Part shown: positions 9,895 through 21,088 of the stretch, in pieces
Numbering within the stretch: position 1 is the first letter of the stretch
Layout of the letters: each line of letters opens with the position of its first letter
Source: Pichia kudriavzevii
Taxonomy: Eukaryota > Ascomycota > Pichiomycetes > Pichiales > Pichiaceae
Assembly: GCF_003054445.1 (NCBI RefSeq)
Contig: NC_042510.1
Span: 496,001 to 560,000, forward strand
DNA length: 64,000 nt
Reading direction: 5' to 3'
The notes under the pieces: model-generated
Told to the model about the DNA's origin: nothing
The model's input: the letters and a program-made list of their open reading frames with translations, nothing else
Databases searched by the model: none
Position numbers and translations under genes: made by a program

Positions 9895-11100
9895 TTACCT
9901 CCTCTTGTATATACATGGCTTGAGCAACCACTCACTTTCAGTGGATTCACCTCGCGCGTGGCTTCTCGATTCAAATTTTGCCTTCTTCTTGTCGCTCTTG
10001 TAGAACTCAAACTGTGTGAACATTTTGTTCTTGTCGTCCTTGGAACGGAGTTTGAATCCGAGACCTTCAATGGCATTGACAAATGTACCACCATTGGAAT
10101 CAACGAGTCTACTCTTGATTTCTGTAATCCACAGTTCACCATTGGGGACGAGGATTCTCTCTGCTTCGGCAATAAAGTCCAAAAAGTTCGTCCCCATCAA
10201 TGACAAGCAGAAAATAGCTACAGTGACGCTAGCATTGGGGAGTGGAACATTCTTGATGTCGGCAACGGTGATTTTATCGTTGATTTTCTTTAAGTCAAAG
10301 GAATGTACCTTGATGGCCAGTTTACGGTTTTTGAGGTTCACTTCTCCTCCGTGACCGAACTTCTTCTTGAACTTTTTGAGTGCATTCTGGCCGTCTCTCT
10401 TGTACTCTTGCATGAAGTTGTCGACATTTATAGCCAAGGCTGCCTCTCCGCATCCCATGTCTGCTACAACGACTGTCTTTCCGCCATGGTCGTCAACACC
10501 AAGAAGCCCACCTGGCGCATTGGTCATCTTCTGCACTCCCTTGTAGACGAGTTTCCGCGTCAAGACATCAACAGGATTCTCCGGCCACGACTCAACCTGG
10601 CTCGCAAACCCCTTGTGATACTCCTCATACAATTCCGGCTGTCTCTGAATCATCTCAAGGGCACTCTTGGAGTCTGTCGTGTAGAGCTGCTCATTGATCC
10701 ATCTGAATCTCGACCCGCTCAACTTGTTGAGCATTTTCCTCTGTAACGGCGTCAACTTGCTTGCATCAATGTCATCACCGTATGCTGGCGGTAATGTCTG
10801 CACCCTCTTGCTTGGACGCTCCTCAACTACTTCCTCCTTGGAAGAATTGGATCCCGGTCCTGGCCTCGTCTTCCCCCCAGCCTCGACCTTCTCCTCCAGC
10901 TCGACCCTTTCTTTTCTATCCTTCTTGTCCTTCTTGTCCTTCTTTTCCTTCTTTTCCTTCTTCTGCTTTGGAACTGCAAGCCCCAGCTTGGACGCTTCGT
11001 CAGTCACTTCCTCCTCACTCTCTCTGAAACGTCTCTTTTTCCCAACACTTTTCTTCACTTTTTTCTTTTCCAATCCCCAGCCTTCAACTTCAAATAACAT
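9895..11100 (-). CDS. RRP8: 25S rRNA adenine-N1 methyltransferase Rrp8
   Basis: 401 residues, against 392 in S. cerevisiae. Rrp8 makes m1A in helix 25.1 of 25S rRNA and acts in early pre-rRNA cleavage in the nucleolus. The N-terminal 110 residues carry long Lys/Glu runs (KQKKEKKEKKDKKDKKDRKE), typical of nucleolar targeting. The conserved entry LTPLQRKMLNKLSGSRFRWINEQLY is at 117-140. The SAM-binding motif is VVADMGCGEAALA at 211-223, VHSFDLKK at about 265-272, and VPLPNASVTVAIFCLSLMGTNFLDF at 285-309, followed by LVPNGELWITEIKSR. All match the Rossmann-like Rrp8 domain. The first ATG is used. Confidence 0.95.
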   Translation of the reverse strand: MLFEVEGWGLEKKKVKKSVGKKRRFRESEEEVTDEASKLGLAVPKQKKEKKEKKDKKDKKDRKERVELEEKVEAGGKTRPGPGSNSSKEEVVEERPSKRVQTLPPAYGDDIDASKLTPLQRKMLNKLSGSRFRWINEQLYTTDSKSALEMIQRQPELYEEYHKGFASQVESWPENPVDVLTRKLVYKGVQKMTNAPGGLLGVDDHGGKTVVVADMGCGEAALAINVDNFMQEYKRDGQNALKKFKKKFGHGGEVNLKNRKLAIKVHSFDLKKINDKITVADIKNVPLPNASVTVAIFCLSLMGTNFLDFIAEAERILVPNGELWITEIKSRLVDSNGGTFVNAIEGLGFKLRSKDDKNKMFTQFEFYKSDKKKAKFESRSHARGESTESEWLLKPCIYKRR

Positions 11101-11369
11101 TATTGCTTGTCTCGTCTGGCTAACTCCACTGTGATTGCGTTTATCGTCTCAAATGGAATTTATCTTCCACTACTTGTAACTATTTGCAGAAAAAATTTTA
11201 CAATTTTTTTGTTTTCACTCTCATTTTCATGCATGCATTTTGGAAAACGGCTCAGCTCTTTTACATTTCACCGTAATTTTAAAAGAGAAAACGGAAATTG
11301 TATAAAAGCGAAACTTTTTGCCACCCCCTCCCCTCGAAGCAAAACAAAAAAACAGGAAGAACTATAAAG

Positions 11370-12240
11370 ACCAGCTGCGTGACCAGCAAGGGCGGTAGCA
11401 AAACCTCTGGACCTAATATAGGGTCTTTGCAGCTGACCAGGGCACTGTCAATGTGTACCACCTGTGCTATGGTTCTTCGAGGACATCAAGGCCATCGATG
11501 TCATTAAGGACTGAACAAAGATTGAGGAGCATATTTGCTATGGTCGACAAGAGCAAATCGCTACGTACAGCAAGTCTTGCGGAAACGCCTCACCTGGTGT
11601 TCCGTCTCTTTCCGACGAGGAAGAGCCTTTGATGGTTAACTACGTGATACTGCAGGTGCATTTCTGTAAAATGGCAAGAAAATGATAGTTTATATGGCTA
11701 TCCAGGGCGCTGAACTGGTCTCCCAAGCTGTACCTTGACTTCCTGCTGGTCACGTGGTTGCAGTCACTGTATCATTTGGAGGAATTTGCTTACCTGGTAG
11801 CATTGGAGATTGTGGGATCAGCTTTACCACACCGAGAGGGTGTCATTCGAGGTCTTCCCACTAAGTACTCATGTGAACGTTAGTCGAATGGTTATTAAAA
11901 AAAATATACAAGGATCCAGAATCAAAAGTGAACACTTTTGTCAGTTCTGGTCGATTGGGGAATATACAATCCATACACTTTGGTGTCTTAAAAACACTCT
12001 TTGAAGTATTCAACCGCCACTTTATCCATATGTTGGACACCTTTACTTTTGGTGAGGAGCTCATCATAACCTCTTTTAGTTGTCTAACTAGATTGCAGCG
12101 GTTACCTCAATGTGGATATAATAGGTTTGATTGATTCCAAGTTGTGGCTAGATCTGTCCATGTCGATGTTGGAATTGGATTCTGCAGAACTTAGCTCAAG
12201 TCTTGAGAATCCATGTTCTCTGCTTTCAAGATCTTAACTC
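11370..12240 (+). pseudogene. Possible decayed protein-coding sequence, family unknown
   Basis: Coding-like fragments with balanced composition lie in different plus-strand frames: one includes WFFEDIKAIDVIKD and SLSDEEEPLMVNYVIL (about 11,460-11,660), one includes SPKLYLDFLLVTWLQSLYHL (about 11,710-11,880), and one includes GNIQSIHFGVLKTLFEVFN (about 11,905-12,130). They are out of frame with each other and contain stops. The order and spacing suggest one or more dead genes. No fragment matches a family that I can name, so this remains a weak call. Confidence 0.3.
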
Positions 12241-12901
12241 CATATACCTTTCCAGAAACTTTGTGAGATTTCTAAATGAAGCTTCCATAGAATAAGGTGA
12301 CTACAATTGTCTAATTTGTTTGGCGCATATGAAACATTAACACCACTACCACCTCCTTAGCAGCTCATGTTTGATTGGCTTAACTAGCGTGATAATCCAT
12401 TATTTGTGAAAAGGCTGACAAATTTGAAGAGCTTTCAAAAGGCACTTTTTTTTCACCCTCTAAAGTTTCTGAACACTAAATACACCACGATTTTGTCACC
12501 AATGTAAGTGACTTCTGAATGACTATTGTTTTGAGCAATCAGAATCTCTCTGATATACTGGGAAATTTGAAGGGGAAATATCGATCGCCTCGTCAACGGA
12601 AAGCTATAGTTTATATTGTATGCCATAGACTAACGTAGAGGTTCTGAGACTGGTCCTCTACCAATGAAAGGCATAATATAGCCAACACAAGATTGTCAAT
12701 AGTGACTTCTACCCTTTGCAGTGACCATTCTATGGAAAGATAACCAATGTCGTCCACCATATAAGAAATGCTATTTCTCTTTCTACACGTTTTATTTCGA
12801 TGAGACAAATGTCTCCGTCTAAACGTGTCAAGAAGCTGTCCTTATCTCATGCTTTCAACTTTTTTTTTAGACCAAAGAGACATTTGATTTAAAGGGTCCA
12901 A

Positions 12902-13037
12902 TTCCCTCCATTCTGCTTGATAGTTCACAACACCGGCAGTTGCACCGTATAACCTTACCTGCTATTATCCCAGATTTGTGTCCTCTTACATTTCCAACAT
13001 TTAGGGAGGCCAAAGGGGAAAAAATACATCTTTACCC
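12902..13037 (+). repeat. Diverged direct repeat, copy 1
   Basis: About 136 bp that align with 14,097-14,232 at an almost constant offset of 1,195 bp. The best-conserved part is about 98 bp (12,940-13,037), roughly 80% identical by eye with one 1-base gap each way. Shared words include ACCTTAC, CTATTATCC, CATTTCCAACAT and ATACATCTTTACCC. The family is unknown and neither copy codes for anything obvious. Confidence 0.75.
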
Positions 13038-14096
13038 AACGAAACCTAAACTCAGCATTTCTATAGTTTTGTATTACGCAACTGCAATACTTTTGTCTTC
13101 AATACTACTTTGATTGTCGCCACGCTTGTTACTGCTTGGGCCCCATACAGATCTGCGGAGGCACTGCGACTGTATGGTCATTAGACACATGCGCTTCTGG
13201 GGGGCCAGACTTGAATAAAGGTAGATCCTTGCATGGAATTCAGTAAATTGGTGTTTTCCTACTGAGAATTTCCGCTGCAGCTGTTTGGCATTATTTGCAC
13301 ACCATTTTCCCAATATTCTACAACAGTTCAGTTAGACACATCTCGTATCCTTGGGACATGCCCCACTCTACCCTTAACTTACCTTCACTATGACTTCCCG
13401 TCCCTGTGTTGTGGTGAAACGTTTACTTTGTATTGTCTGTGAGCGACATTGGTGTTTTGTCAGATTACTTTGCCGCTCTTTTATTATCAGTGCCACTGAC
13501 AACGTACATTTGGCAGGAGGATTAGTTGTCATTCGACGAACCGCATTGCCATAAACCCAATTCCTCTAAACCCTTATGGAGTTGTCCATTCGACGATCCA
13601 GTTGAAGTGCACCAATAAATGTGCCTCTCGGGAAATGGGATCCAGATCCAGCAATTAGAGCGCCCTCGTTAAAAAGATCTTCCATTTTGCTCCGCCCCCA
13701 GTTATACTGGAGATTTCAAGTTGGTGCATTTTTTGCATATGCATGTAGAGTTTCTAGAAATAGTTTGTCTGGATTTATTCGGCAGCAAGGCCGATGTCAC
13801 AAAGCTGCAACATGCTTGCTGCATAAATGCTCCTGTGCATTGGACCAGGTAAAGTCTTGCATGATAGTCCCCTCTTATTTTTCCATATGGATCTAGGAAT
13901 TGGCGCTTCATCCACTATAAGGTGCCACTTTGCAAGGCTTCATTTATTTGCATCACTGAACCCAACTGTATGTGCAACAAGTCATTAGACATGTCCGGGC
14001 CAGCAAGTACATTTGATTCCTAAGTTTGGGATGGATATGATAATATAATTATAGACTGTTTTCTATATACCTATCTATATCTCAATTGCTAGAGCA

Positions 14097-14232
14097 GATC
14101 CCATCCCTTTGCTTAAAGTCAGTTAGACCGACATTTGCACCTTATGACCTTACTTACTATTATCCAAGTTTGTGCACTCTTGCATTTCCAACATCAAAAG
14201 AAACACGGGGAGGAAAAATACATCTTTACCCT
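14097..14232 (+). repeat. Diverged direct repeat, copy 2
   Basis: Partner of the 12,902-13,037 copy in the same orientation. The weaker upstream part shares CCC-TCC/CTTTGCTT-type words, while the core from 14,135 on aligns clearly. Divergence implies an old duplication or two independent old insertions. Confidence 0.75.
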
Positions 14233-14424
14233 ATCAAGTTCAACTGCAGCGGATCCCAATCAAATGCTGGTGTTATTATAGTTATCAACTTATTCTAACC
14301 AGTCTTTATTGACTCGTTTTGTTTTTGCGCTTGGCTAATATTCAAACCTTGACTTTACCGGAGTTAAATACTCATCATCTTGCTATTTTGCAAATATGTT
14401 TGTTGTGATCCAACCAGCGGGTGT

Positions 14425-14643
14425 TCAGACAAACGCTGTTGTCCACGTATTATCTAACTGCGCTACCAGCCACACACTGGTTGGCGGTTTCACATAGACG
14501 TCCTGGAAGTAGTTGTCTTGAACGATGGTTGGAAGCAGCTGGCGCACTTTTAAATAATTCCCCTCGGAGAAAAGATTTAAGCTTCTAGATTTCCGAGTCC
14601 CGAGGGCCGGCTTAACTCCGTACAAAACATAAGAAAGTGCCAT
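14425..14643 (-). pseudogene. Small coding-like fragment, 72 codons
   Basis: An ATG-started frame whose translation (MALSYVLYGVKPALGTRKSR..., later QDVYVKPPTSVWLVAQLDN) has protein-like composition. A further open stretch lies in another frame directly after its stop. This could be a remnant of a larger gene or a small real gene. I recognise no family, and the GC content is above that of the nearby spacer. Confidence 0.25.
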
Positions 14644-14902
14644 AATTGCTTATCAAAGACGGCATTAAACTTGTATACGTGCATATTGACGACAAAACTG
14701 TACAAATCAGGTCTAGCCCTCTCTATGGGCGCCATTGTACATATTTTTGGGTATAGTTAGGAAGATCGACTGTGCATAATAGTTTACTCTTACTTCAGTT
14801 CATATTACTAACAGCACGTATTTGTTGCTTCTCAGTGTGTTTGCTTATGGTTTCCTAATTTCAATCTATATAATTCTCAATAATAAAAATACAAATTTAC
14901 TT

Positions 14903-14948
14903 TTATATTTCATTGTTCAATCCAGAGCTCCCAAAGACATTCATACCT

Positions 14949-14984
<36 letters not shown>

Positions 14985-17320
14985 TCCATACCCATATCCA
15001 TACCCATATCCATACTCATACCCATACTTAGATTCACTTCATTCAAATTCATATTATTCAAATTACGCAAATTAACATTTCCAACGTCATTGAGGTTATT
15101 TGTATTATTGATGCTTCTTAAATGGTTGACGTTGTTGTTCAGAGTTAGGCTGTTAAGATTCATATTGTTCAGGCTTGAACTGTTATTGTTCATACTACCT
15201 ATATTCATATTATTCGCATTACTGATGCCATTCAAATTATTCATATTGCGCATATTCATATTAGACAACCCTGTATTCATACCGATCCCACTCATGCCAT
15301 TTAACATAGCACCATTAATGTTGTCAATTCCACCTAACCCACTCATATTCATACCTGGAGTAGGCGTGCTTAGCGTCCTAGTCACATCAAATCCAAAATC
15401 ATTTAAACCGGAAGGAATAGGCCCAGTCACATTATTTATACCACCAAATGCATTCATATAGTTATTTATGGTCGACGTTGGCGTCGAGGAAGTTGAAATC
15501 GGTGGCGTATTCATCCCACTGGTATTTGGGGTTGATATGTTTAAATGGTTGAATTTACTCTGAAGATCAAACTCAAAGCCCGCATGCACAGGATTAGAAG
15601 AACCATTTGAAAGTTGTGATGAGGAAGAGATTGGTTTGATATACTTGTAACTGCTGCTACCGTTATTATTGCCATTGTAGTTTTGCTGGCTTAATTGTGG
15701 CAATGAATTGGATCTGGTATTGTAATCAACCAAATGGTTTCTGTTTTTATGATTGTTATGAACGTGTCCATTAATAATTGCACTTTGAACTCTTTGTGAG
15801 CCACATTTCAAGCAACAGACATTCTTGGCAAAATTATGATAAGAACACGCTTCATTTAAACATTTCCAATCCCCAGCACGGAATGGCACATTTGAATTCT
15901 GTCTATTGTTTAGATTGCCATTGTTATTCCCACCGTTTGTATTAATATTATTGTTAATAGTATTGTTGTTGCTATTGTTATTATTACTATTATTATTATT
16001 ATTAGTAATACTACTATTACTGCTGTTTCCGTTATTGCCAATGTTATTATTGATATATCCCGAATTCCCAATATTTCCTGAACTGTTTCCTGAATTCCCA
16101 ATGTTCCCAAGATTTCCATTATACAACTGATTATTATTTGGCTTGCTCAAACCGCCATTATAATTATTATTCCCATAGATAGATTCTTGAATTGTCGTAA
16201 CTGATGCAATAGGAAATGAACACCTGAAACATGCAGTTCTTCTTTGAAAGTTTGAAAAACCACATGATGGACAGTTCCAATCCCCTGGTCGTGGTTTATT
16301 CTTAGATGTTGGAAATGATATCAATATATCCTGTGCCTTATTGAAAACTTCTATTGATGAAGGCTGAACTTCTATTAGTTTATTGTTGAAACTTGACCCA
16401 TTCAACGTTAATGCCTTGATGGCTTCCTCATGAGAATTAAATATAATAAACCCGGATAGAGTCAAGTTCATCGAATTACCACCATTATAATTCGGGTTTT
16501 TAATTAGCCAGAATGTTATGGATCTATCGTTCTGTTGGTTGAAAACGGAATCCAACTCAGATTGAGTTGTATCGTTGGGTAAGTTAGTTATATAGATGAT
16601 CTTTGATTTTTCATTGAAAAAGTAGCTCAAGTCTAAATTCAGGTCATGAGGCTTTTGGAAAATAAACTTGAATTTTGAAAGTTCATGCATTTTCCTAGTT
16701 ATTTGAATCATAGCATCAATATTGCTCAATTCTGTCGACTCAATTGAAAACTTCTTCTTAATAGTATCCAGGTCCAACTTCTTATATTCGATCGAATTGA
16801 ATTCTGCGTTTCCATTCACCTCCTCAAATTTGATGTATTCCTTATACAAATCAAAGTAATTAGGATATTCCAAATAGTTAGGAAGTTGAAGTTCGTTATC
16901 CTTGCAGTACTTGATGAATTTCAACCTCAGATCCCATCCTTTGAGAACAACAAAGCAAAAAGGTTTTTTCTGAGAAAATGCAAAATCATTGATAGAGTCT
17001 GTAAGTTTATCGATAAACTCTTTCACCTCTTTAATATCATATTCCTTACTTTCTAAAACATCATATATAGTGGAATCCACCACCGAATAGGACAGCTTCT
17101 TAAAGTTTAGCATGTTCATATCATTGCTAGTGTTACTATGGCGATTGTCCTTATCTTCACCACTTTGATCTTCATATTCAAAATCAATATAAATGAATAA
17201 AGTCGAACTGTCAGATTTTTTTAAGCTAGACTCTCCAGACAACGTCGTCGATACCAAATGCGTGCTTCCTCCCGGCCCCAGCTCTAATGCCTTTGGACCT
17301 GCCAATTCTTCCTCTTTCAT
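14903..17320 (-). CDS. NRP1: Asn-rich RNA-binding protein Nrp1
   Basis: 805 residues (S. cerevisiae Nrp1 has 719). The order is: an N-terminal exonuclease-like domain at about 40-220, opening with a D-x-E motif (LFIYIDFEYE); an RRM at about 240-320 (IIYITNLPND...SGFIIFNSHEEAIKAL); a RanBP2-type zinc finger at about 345-370 (GDWNCPSCGFSNFQRRTACFRC); a long Asn/Gly/Ser tract; a second RanBP2 finger in the middle third (GDWKCLNEACSYHNFAKNVCCLKC); and a Met/Asn/Gly-rich tail ending in MGMGM-type repeats. Such proteins associate with RNA and stress granules. Both fingers keep four cysteines. The tail is encoded by hexamer repeats at about 14,940-15,030. Confidence 0.9.
14945..15021 (-). repeat. 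Hexamer repeat coding Met-Gly/Met-Asp dipeptides
   Basis: Plus-strand cataccc and catatcc hexamers are repeated about a dozen times inside the NRP1 3' coding region. They read on the minus strand as Met-Gly and Met-Asp dipeptides. The unit keeps the frame because it is six bases long. Confidence 0.85.
15930..16115 (-). repeat. Asn-codon microsatellite in NRP1
   Basis: ATT/GTT-type triplets dominate the plus strand here and read as a poly-Asn tract with Ser, Gly and Ile interruptions in NRP1. It is likely to vary in length between strains. Confidence 0.8.
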
Positions 17321-17953
17321 CTTGCTATCTGCGGTGTTTCTTGCAATGTTTTAAGGGACATTCCTTCACTTGTTCTGCAAACTTAAATTGGACATCTCCA
17401 ACCTCTCTTTCCAACGTCCATTTTCCAAGTTTTTCCCAATCGATGAAAAATCGCGTAAAAAAAAAACCCCAAAAAAAAAAAATTCAGCCACAGCAAAATC
17501 TTATAGTGCTGAGCATGGGCAAGGGCATGCAATATAGACATGGAGAGACAGAGTGGCACCTTCCAATGACCCCATTTACCAAAATATCCATATGTGTTTC
17601 CAGTTACAAACAAGTGATACGAGGGACATCTAAGGTACGTGCTGGTCTACGATATCCTCCTATTATACCATTGTGAGAGGAAAAAAATGCTACCGAAGAA
17701 GCATAGGGGCAACCCTCAGTGTTACCGAGCCTCCCCCCCTCCCCATCTGCTTTCCCTGTTTTAAATTTCAGATTTCACGTGGCAGCTTTACCTTATCGCT
17801 GATTTGGATTCATGTTTAAGACACGCTGAACTTTGGTTCAGTGGTTTATTACAATTACGGGAGAAACGAGAAACAAAATACAGACTCTGGTATTTGGAAA
17901 CTATAGGTTTGATCTTTGCGCCCCATTTCCCTTAAAACACAGTGCCGTTAAAA
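17321..17953. other. Divergent promoter region (NRP1 / CSC1-type channel)
   Basis: 633 bp. Poly-A runs at about 17,459-17,482 lie close to the NRP1 start side. A CCCCCCTCCCC-like run lies near 17,732-17,744. No supported gene is present; a plus-strand 129-codon frame that overlaps the NRP1 start is taken as chance. Confidence 0.5.
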
Positions 17954-20900
17954 ATGCTGGAACAAATGGGTCTCACTCAGGGGGTACTTGAGTTCACCAA
18001 GAATTTCTCCTCATCATTGTCAGGCAACAACAATGAGCAAAGTGACGGGAACGTGTTCGTGGCCAGTATGATGTCATTGTTCAACGGAACAATCCTAGAT
18101 TCCGACACAGGCGGCTACAATGGAGATGGCGGCGATGGTGGGAACCAACCACCAATTTTTGATCCAAGGCGTCAAACACAGACCCTCTTTAAAGTCCAGC
18201 TCTATGTCTGTACCACGCTTGGCCTGTTTTTATTTCTGACGTTTTGCCTGTTGAGATACAAGTTCCCCCTATTCTTCAGTATCCGAAGTTACAGAAACAA
18301 AAAGATAAAAAAACTACCGAATAATATGTTCAGTTGGATCAAGATTTTGATATCAATCAATAATGAGCAACTACTCGAGGTCATTGGACTTGAATCTTAT
18401 GTTTTCCTTTGCTTTTTCAGAATGAGTATAAAGATACTAATGTCATTAAGTATATTGGGCCTTTGTATCCTCAGCCCAATAAGATACTGGATGCTTGGCA
18501 CCTTTGATCGTGATGATACGTCCTTAGGTTTTATTTCAAACTACCTCGCCAGGGGGAACGATCCAGATGATGAAAATGCCGAACCTGTTGCTTATCTTGT
18601 GATTTGTACCATATTCACGTACATATTCACAGGGATAATCTTTTGGTTTCTATTTAAGGAGACAAATCACATCATCAAAGTGAGGCAACGCTTCTTAGGG
18701 TCTCAGAGGTCTTTGACCGATAGAACAATTTTTATCAAAAATATCCCCAAGGAAATGTGTAACGAGGAAGACCTCAAATCTCATATCGAAGAGTTGAAAG
18801 TTGGAAAGATCGACCAGATCAGGTTTGTGTACGATTACTCTCCCTTGATTGAACTGTACAACGTTCGTGATGGATTGATCAGACAACTAGAGATCAAATA
18901 TTCTCAACTTTGTGGTTTGGATATTCAAATGTTTGATTCAGTAAACGTTCAAAACGTTCATTTGAAGGTCGTCAAATCTGAAAATCCACCAAGTAAGGAC
19001 AAGATTGTATACAATCCTTACATGAAGGAAAGTTGCATAAATGACGACGACAACAGTGATGCAGAATACTATATCTTAAATATAGATGATGAGAAGTATG
19101 AAAAGAAAAAGCGTTCATGCGTTAAGGTTGAAAAATCAGATAAGGAAATAATCGATGAATCATTGCGAAGATTAATCAAAATTAATGATGATATTAATGA
19201 ATGCCGGGCAAGCAATCAGTTCAAAAGGTTGCCCCTAGCCTTTGTTACAATGGATTCAGTTACTGATGCACAAATGGCTGCACAAGCAGTATTTTCTCCA
19301 AAAGTTTTTGAACTAATCACAGAACTAGCGCCCGCTCCAATGGATATCAATTGGGGGAACTTACTAATGAGTAATAGAACATTGTTTTTTAGAAAAAATA
19401 TAATTGAATTCATAATTATATTATTTAGCATATTGTTGATTATTCCAATCAGGTACATTACATCCTTGTTGAATATCAATGCAATTAGGAAGATGTGGAA
19501 AGAATTTGGAGATTACCTATTGAAGCATGAATTTATGCGCACTATTGTCACTGGTTTGCTACCAACATACCTATTCACCATAATTAATGTTATTTTACCA
19601 TATGTCATTTCTTCGCTATCAAGTTTACAGGGATTGAGGTCTAAAGGCGATGTTGAGCTTTCAGTCATCAAGAAAAACTTCCTGTATATCTTTTTCAACC
19701 TTTTTTTAGTGTTTACTTTATTCGGTACATTGTCAAGCTACAAAGCGTTATTAACCGATACGACAAAGATTGCACCTTTGCTAGCAACATCTATTAAATC
19801 CCTTTCTTTATTTTACATTGATTTGATCATTCTTCAAGGACTAACTATGTTCCCATTCAAGCTTTTACAAATCGGTGATCTGAGTATGATATTCTGGAAT
19901 TTCATAGTGAATAATAGCAAAAAGACCCCAAGGATGTTTAGAGACCTCATATACAACCCTCCGATATTTGACCTTGGACTGATACTACCTCAGCATCTCG
20001 TTATTTTCATAATTACCATTTTGTATTCATCAATTTCAACAAAAATTCTGGTCTCTGGCATGGTGTATTTTATTTTGGGTTTTTACACATACAAATATCA
20101 ACTTGTTTACTCCTTGGTTCATCCATATCACAGTACCGGGAAAGCATGGCCAATAATATTCAAAAGGGTTTGTTTGGGTGTTTTTTTCTTACATTTACAG
20201 ATGTTTGGATCAGTCGCATTGGAACAATCCTTCATACTTGCAGGTTTTATGCTACCTCTTTTCCCAGTTACTATTATTGCATTGATGGTCTTTAACAAAG
20301 ACTATCAACCTCTACTTGATTACATTGCTCTTGATGCCATCAAAACCAAAGGTAGAAGCGTCGATCAAGAACCAGAAGATGATGGATTGGATACGTTACT
20401 ATTAAACACGGGAATATCTGGCTCTGCGGTAACTCAGAATAAGTTTATTCAGAGGAAAACTAGTGCCGTGAGTTTATTTTTGGACGGCGATGACAACTGT
20501 GACGCAGTTGTCGTTAATAAATCATCAGGGTCTGATACAAGCAATGTTGAGTGTGAATGTCTAACAGATGCCGATAACGCAGTCGACGATGAAATCCATA
20601 CAAGTGGGGTGAACAATAATTATCACGATGCCAATTTGTCAGCATCACCATCCAGTTCTACAGTATCACCTCCAAATTTTACACCTCTAACTTCAAACTT
20701 GGCTTCCTTAAATAACAATATTCCGCTACGTCGTAAGTGCAGCACAATAGAAGAAGAACGAGAAGCCACCCAGTGTTATATTCATCCTTGTCTTTTGGAT
20801 GAAAATTATGGACTTATGGTTGGCTTTTGCAACGATGATATTGATTATTTGAACTTTAGGATCACAAGTAGTAGTGAGGGGTTTGCTCTCGAAAGTCAGA

Positions 20901-21025
20901 TGGACGGTCAACAAGTCGATTTAAGAGTATCCTCAGAATGCCATGAAGATGAAGATCTGGAAGTGGCAAGAGGTATCGTAAGCGGGTATGTTACGAGGAA
21001 GAATGTCTCTGAGGAGGTTTGGTAG
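17954..21025 (+). CDS. CSC1/OSCA/TMEM63-family membrane channel (Phm7/Rsn1 type)
   Basis: 1,023 residues from the ATG at 17,954; the frame is open a few codons further up but only from a GTG. The family contains hyperosmolarity-gated, calcium-permeable cation channels. The N-terminal part has three hydrophobic helices (about 75, 155 and 210). A cytosolic RRM-like domain follows, starting LTDRTIFIKNIPKEMCNEEDL at about 255, and then the core RSN1_7TM region. The segment MDINWGNLLMSNRTLFFRKNIIEF, then RTIVTGLLPTYLF and SLLHP-like YSLVHPYHSTGKAWP, are family hallmarks. About 250 C-terminal residues are acidic and Ser-rich and end with a segment resembling the Phm7 extension (YIHPCLL). Which of Csc1, Phm7, Rsn1 or Spo75 it matches best is undecided. 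Confidence 0.88.
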   Translation: MLEQMGLTQGVLEFTKNFSSSLSGNNNEQSDGNVFVASMMSLFNGTILDSDTGGYNGDGGDGGNQPPIFDPRRQTQTLFKVQLYVCTTLGLFLFLTFCLLRYKFPLFFSIRSYRNKKIKKLPNNMFSWIKILISINNEQLLEVIGLESYVFLCFFRMSIKILMSLSILGLCILSPIRYWMLGTFDRDDTSLGFISNYLARGNDPDDENAEPVAYLVICTIFTYIFTGIIFWFLFKETNHIIKVRQRFLGSQRSLTDRTIFIKNIPKEMCNEEDLKSHIEELKVGKIDQIRFVYDYSPLIELYNVRDGLIRQLEIKYSQLCGLDIQMFDSVNVQNVHLKVVKSENPPSKDKIVYNPYMKESCINDDDNSDAEYYILNIDDEKYEKKKRSCVKVEKSDKEIIDESLRRLIKINDDINECRASNQFKRLPLAFVTMDSVTDAQMAAQAVFSPKVFELITELAPAPMDINWGNLLMSNRTLFFRKNIIEFIIILFSILLIIPIRYITSLLNINAIRKMWKEFGDYLLKHEFMRTIVTGLLPTYLFTIINVILPYVISSLSSLQGLRSKGDVELSVIKKNFLYIFFNLFLVFTLFGTLSSYKALLTDTTKIAPLLATSIKSLSLFYIDLIILQGLTMFPFKLLQIGDLSMIFWNFIVNNSKKTPRMFRDLIYNPPIFDLGLILPQHLVIFIITILYSSISTKILVSGMVYFILGFYTYKYQLVYSLVHPYHSTGKAWPIIFKRVCLGVFFLHLQMFGSVALEQSFILAGFMLPLFPVTIIALMVFNKDYQPLLDYIALDAIKTKGRSVDQEPEDDGLDTLLLNTGISGSAVTQNKFIQRKTSAVSLFLDGDDNCDAVVVNKSSGSDTSNVECECLTDADNAVDDEIHTSGVNNNYHDANLSASPSSSTVSPPNFTPLTSNLASLNNNIPLRRKCSTIEEEREATQCYIHPCLLDENYGLMVGFCNDDIDYLNFRITSSSEGFALESQMDGQQVDLRVSSECHEDEDLEVARGIVSGYVTRKNVSEEVW

Positions 21026-21088
21026 TTTCACATATAAGGGATTTGTTAGAAAATTATCTACTAGCTTTTTATTATAATTACACAAGGA

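Larger units (their letters stand above)
11101..14902. other. 3.8-kb region without an intact gene
   Basis: No frame longer than about 90 codons exists here, yet base composition is not that of a plain AT-rich spacer. Coding-like stretches appear in several frames between about 11,370 and 12,240 (plus strand) and at 14,425-14,643 (minus strand), and a diverged repeat is present (see separate entries). The first 200 bp next to RRP8 will include its promoter. The last ~150 bp before NRP1's stop is AT-rich. I find no tRNA, known RNA gene or transposon enzyme in it. Confidence 0.6.

Noticed and set aside
10694-11134. 146-codon plus-strand frame rich in Ser, Phe and Leu
   Set aside because: It is antisense to the Lys/Glu-rich start of RRP8; the composition is fully explained by that.
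14913-16130. Ile/Leu/Pro-rich plus-strand frames over NRP1
   Set aside because: They are antisense to low-complexity Met/Asn-rich NRP1 coding and result from its repeats.
17942-17953. GTG start for the CSC1-type channel
   Set aside because: An in-frame ATG lies four codons downstream and yeast rarely uses GTG.
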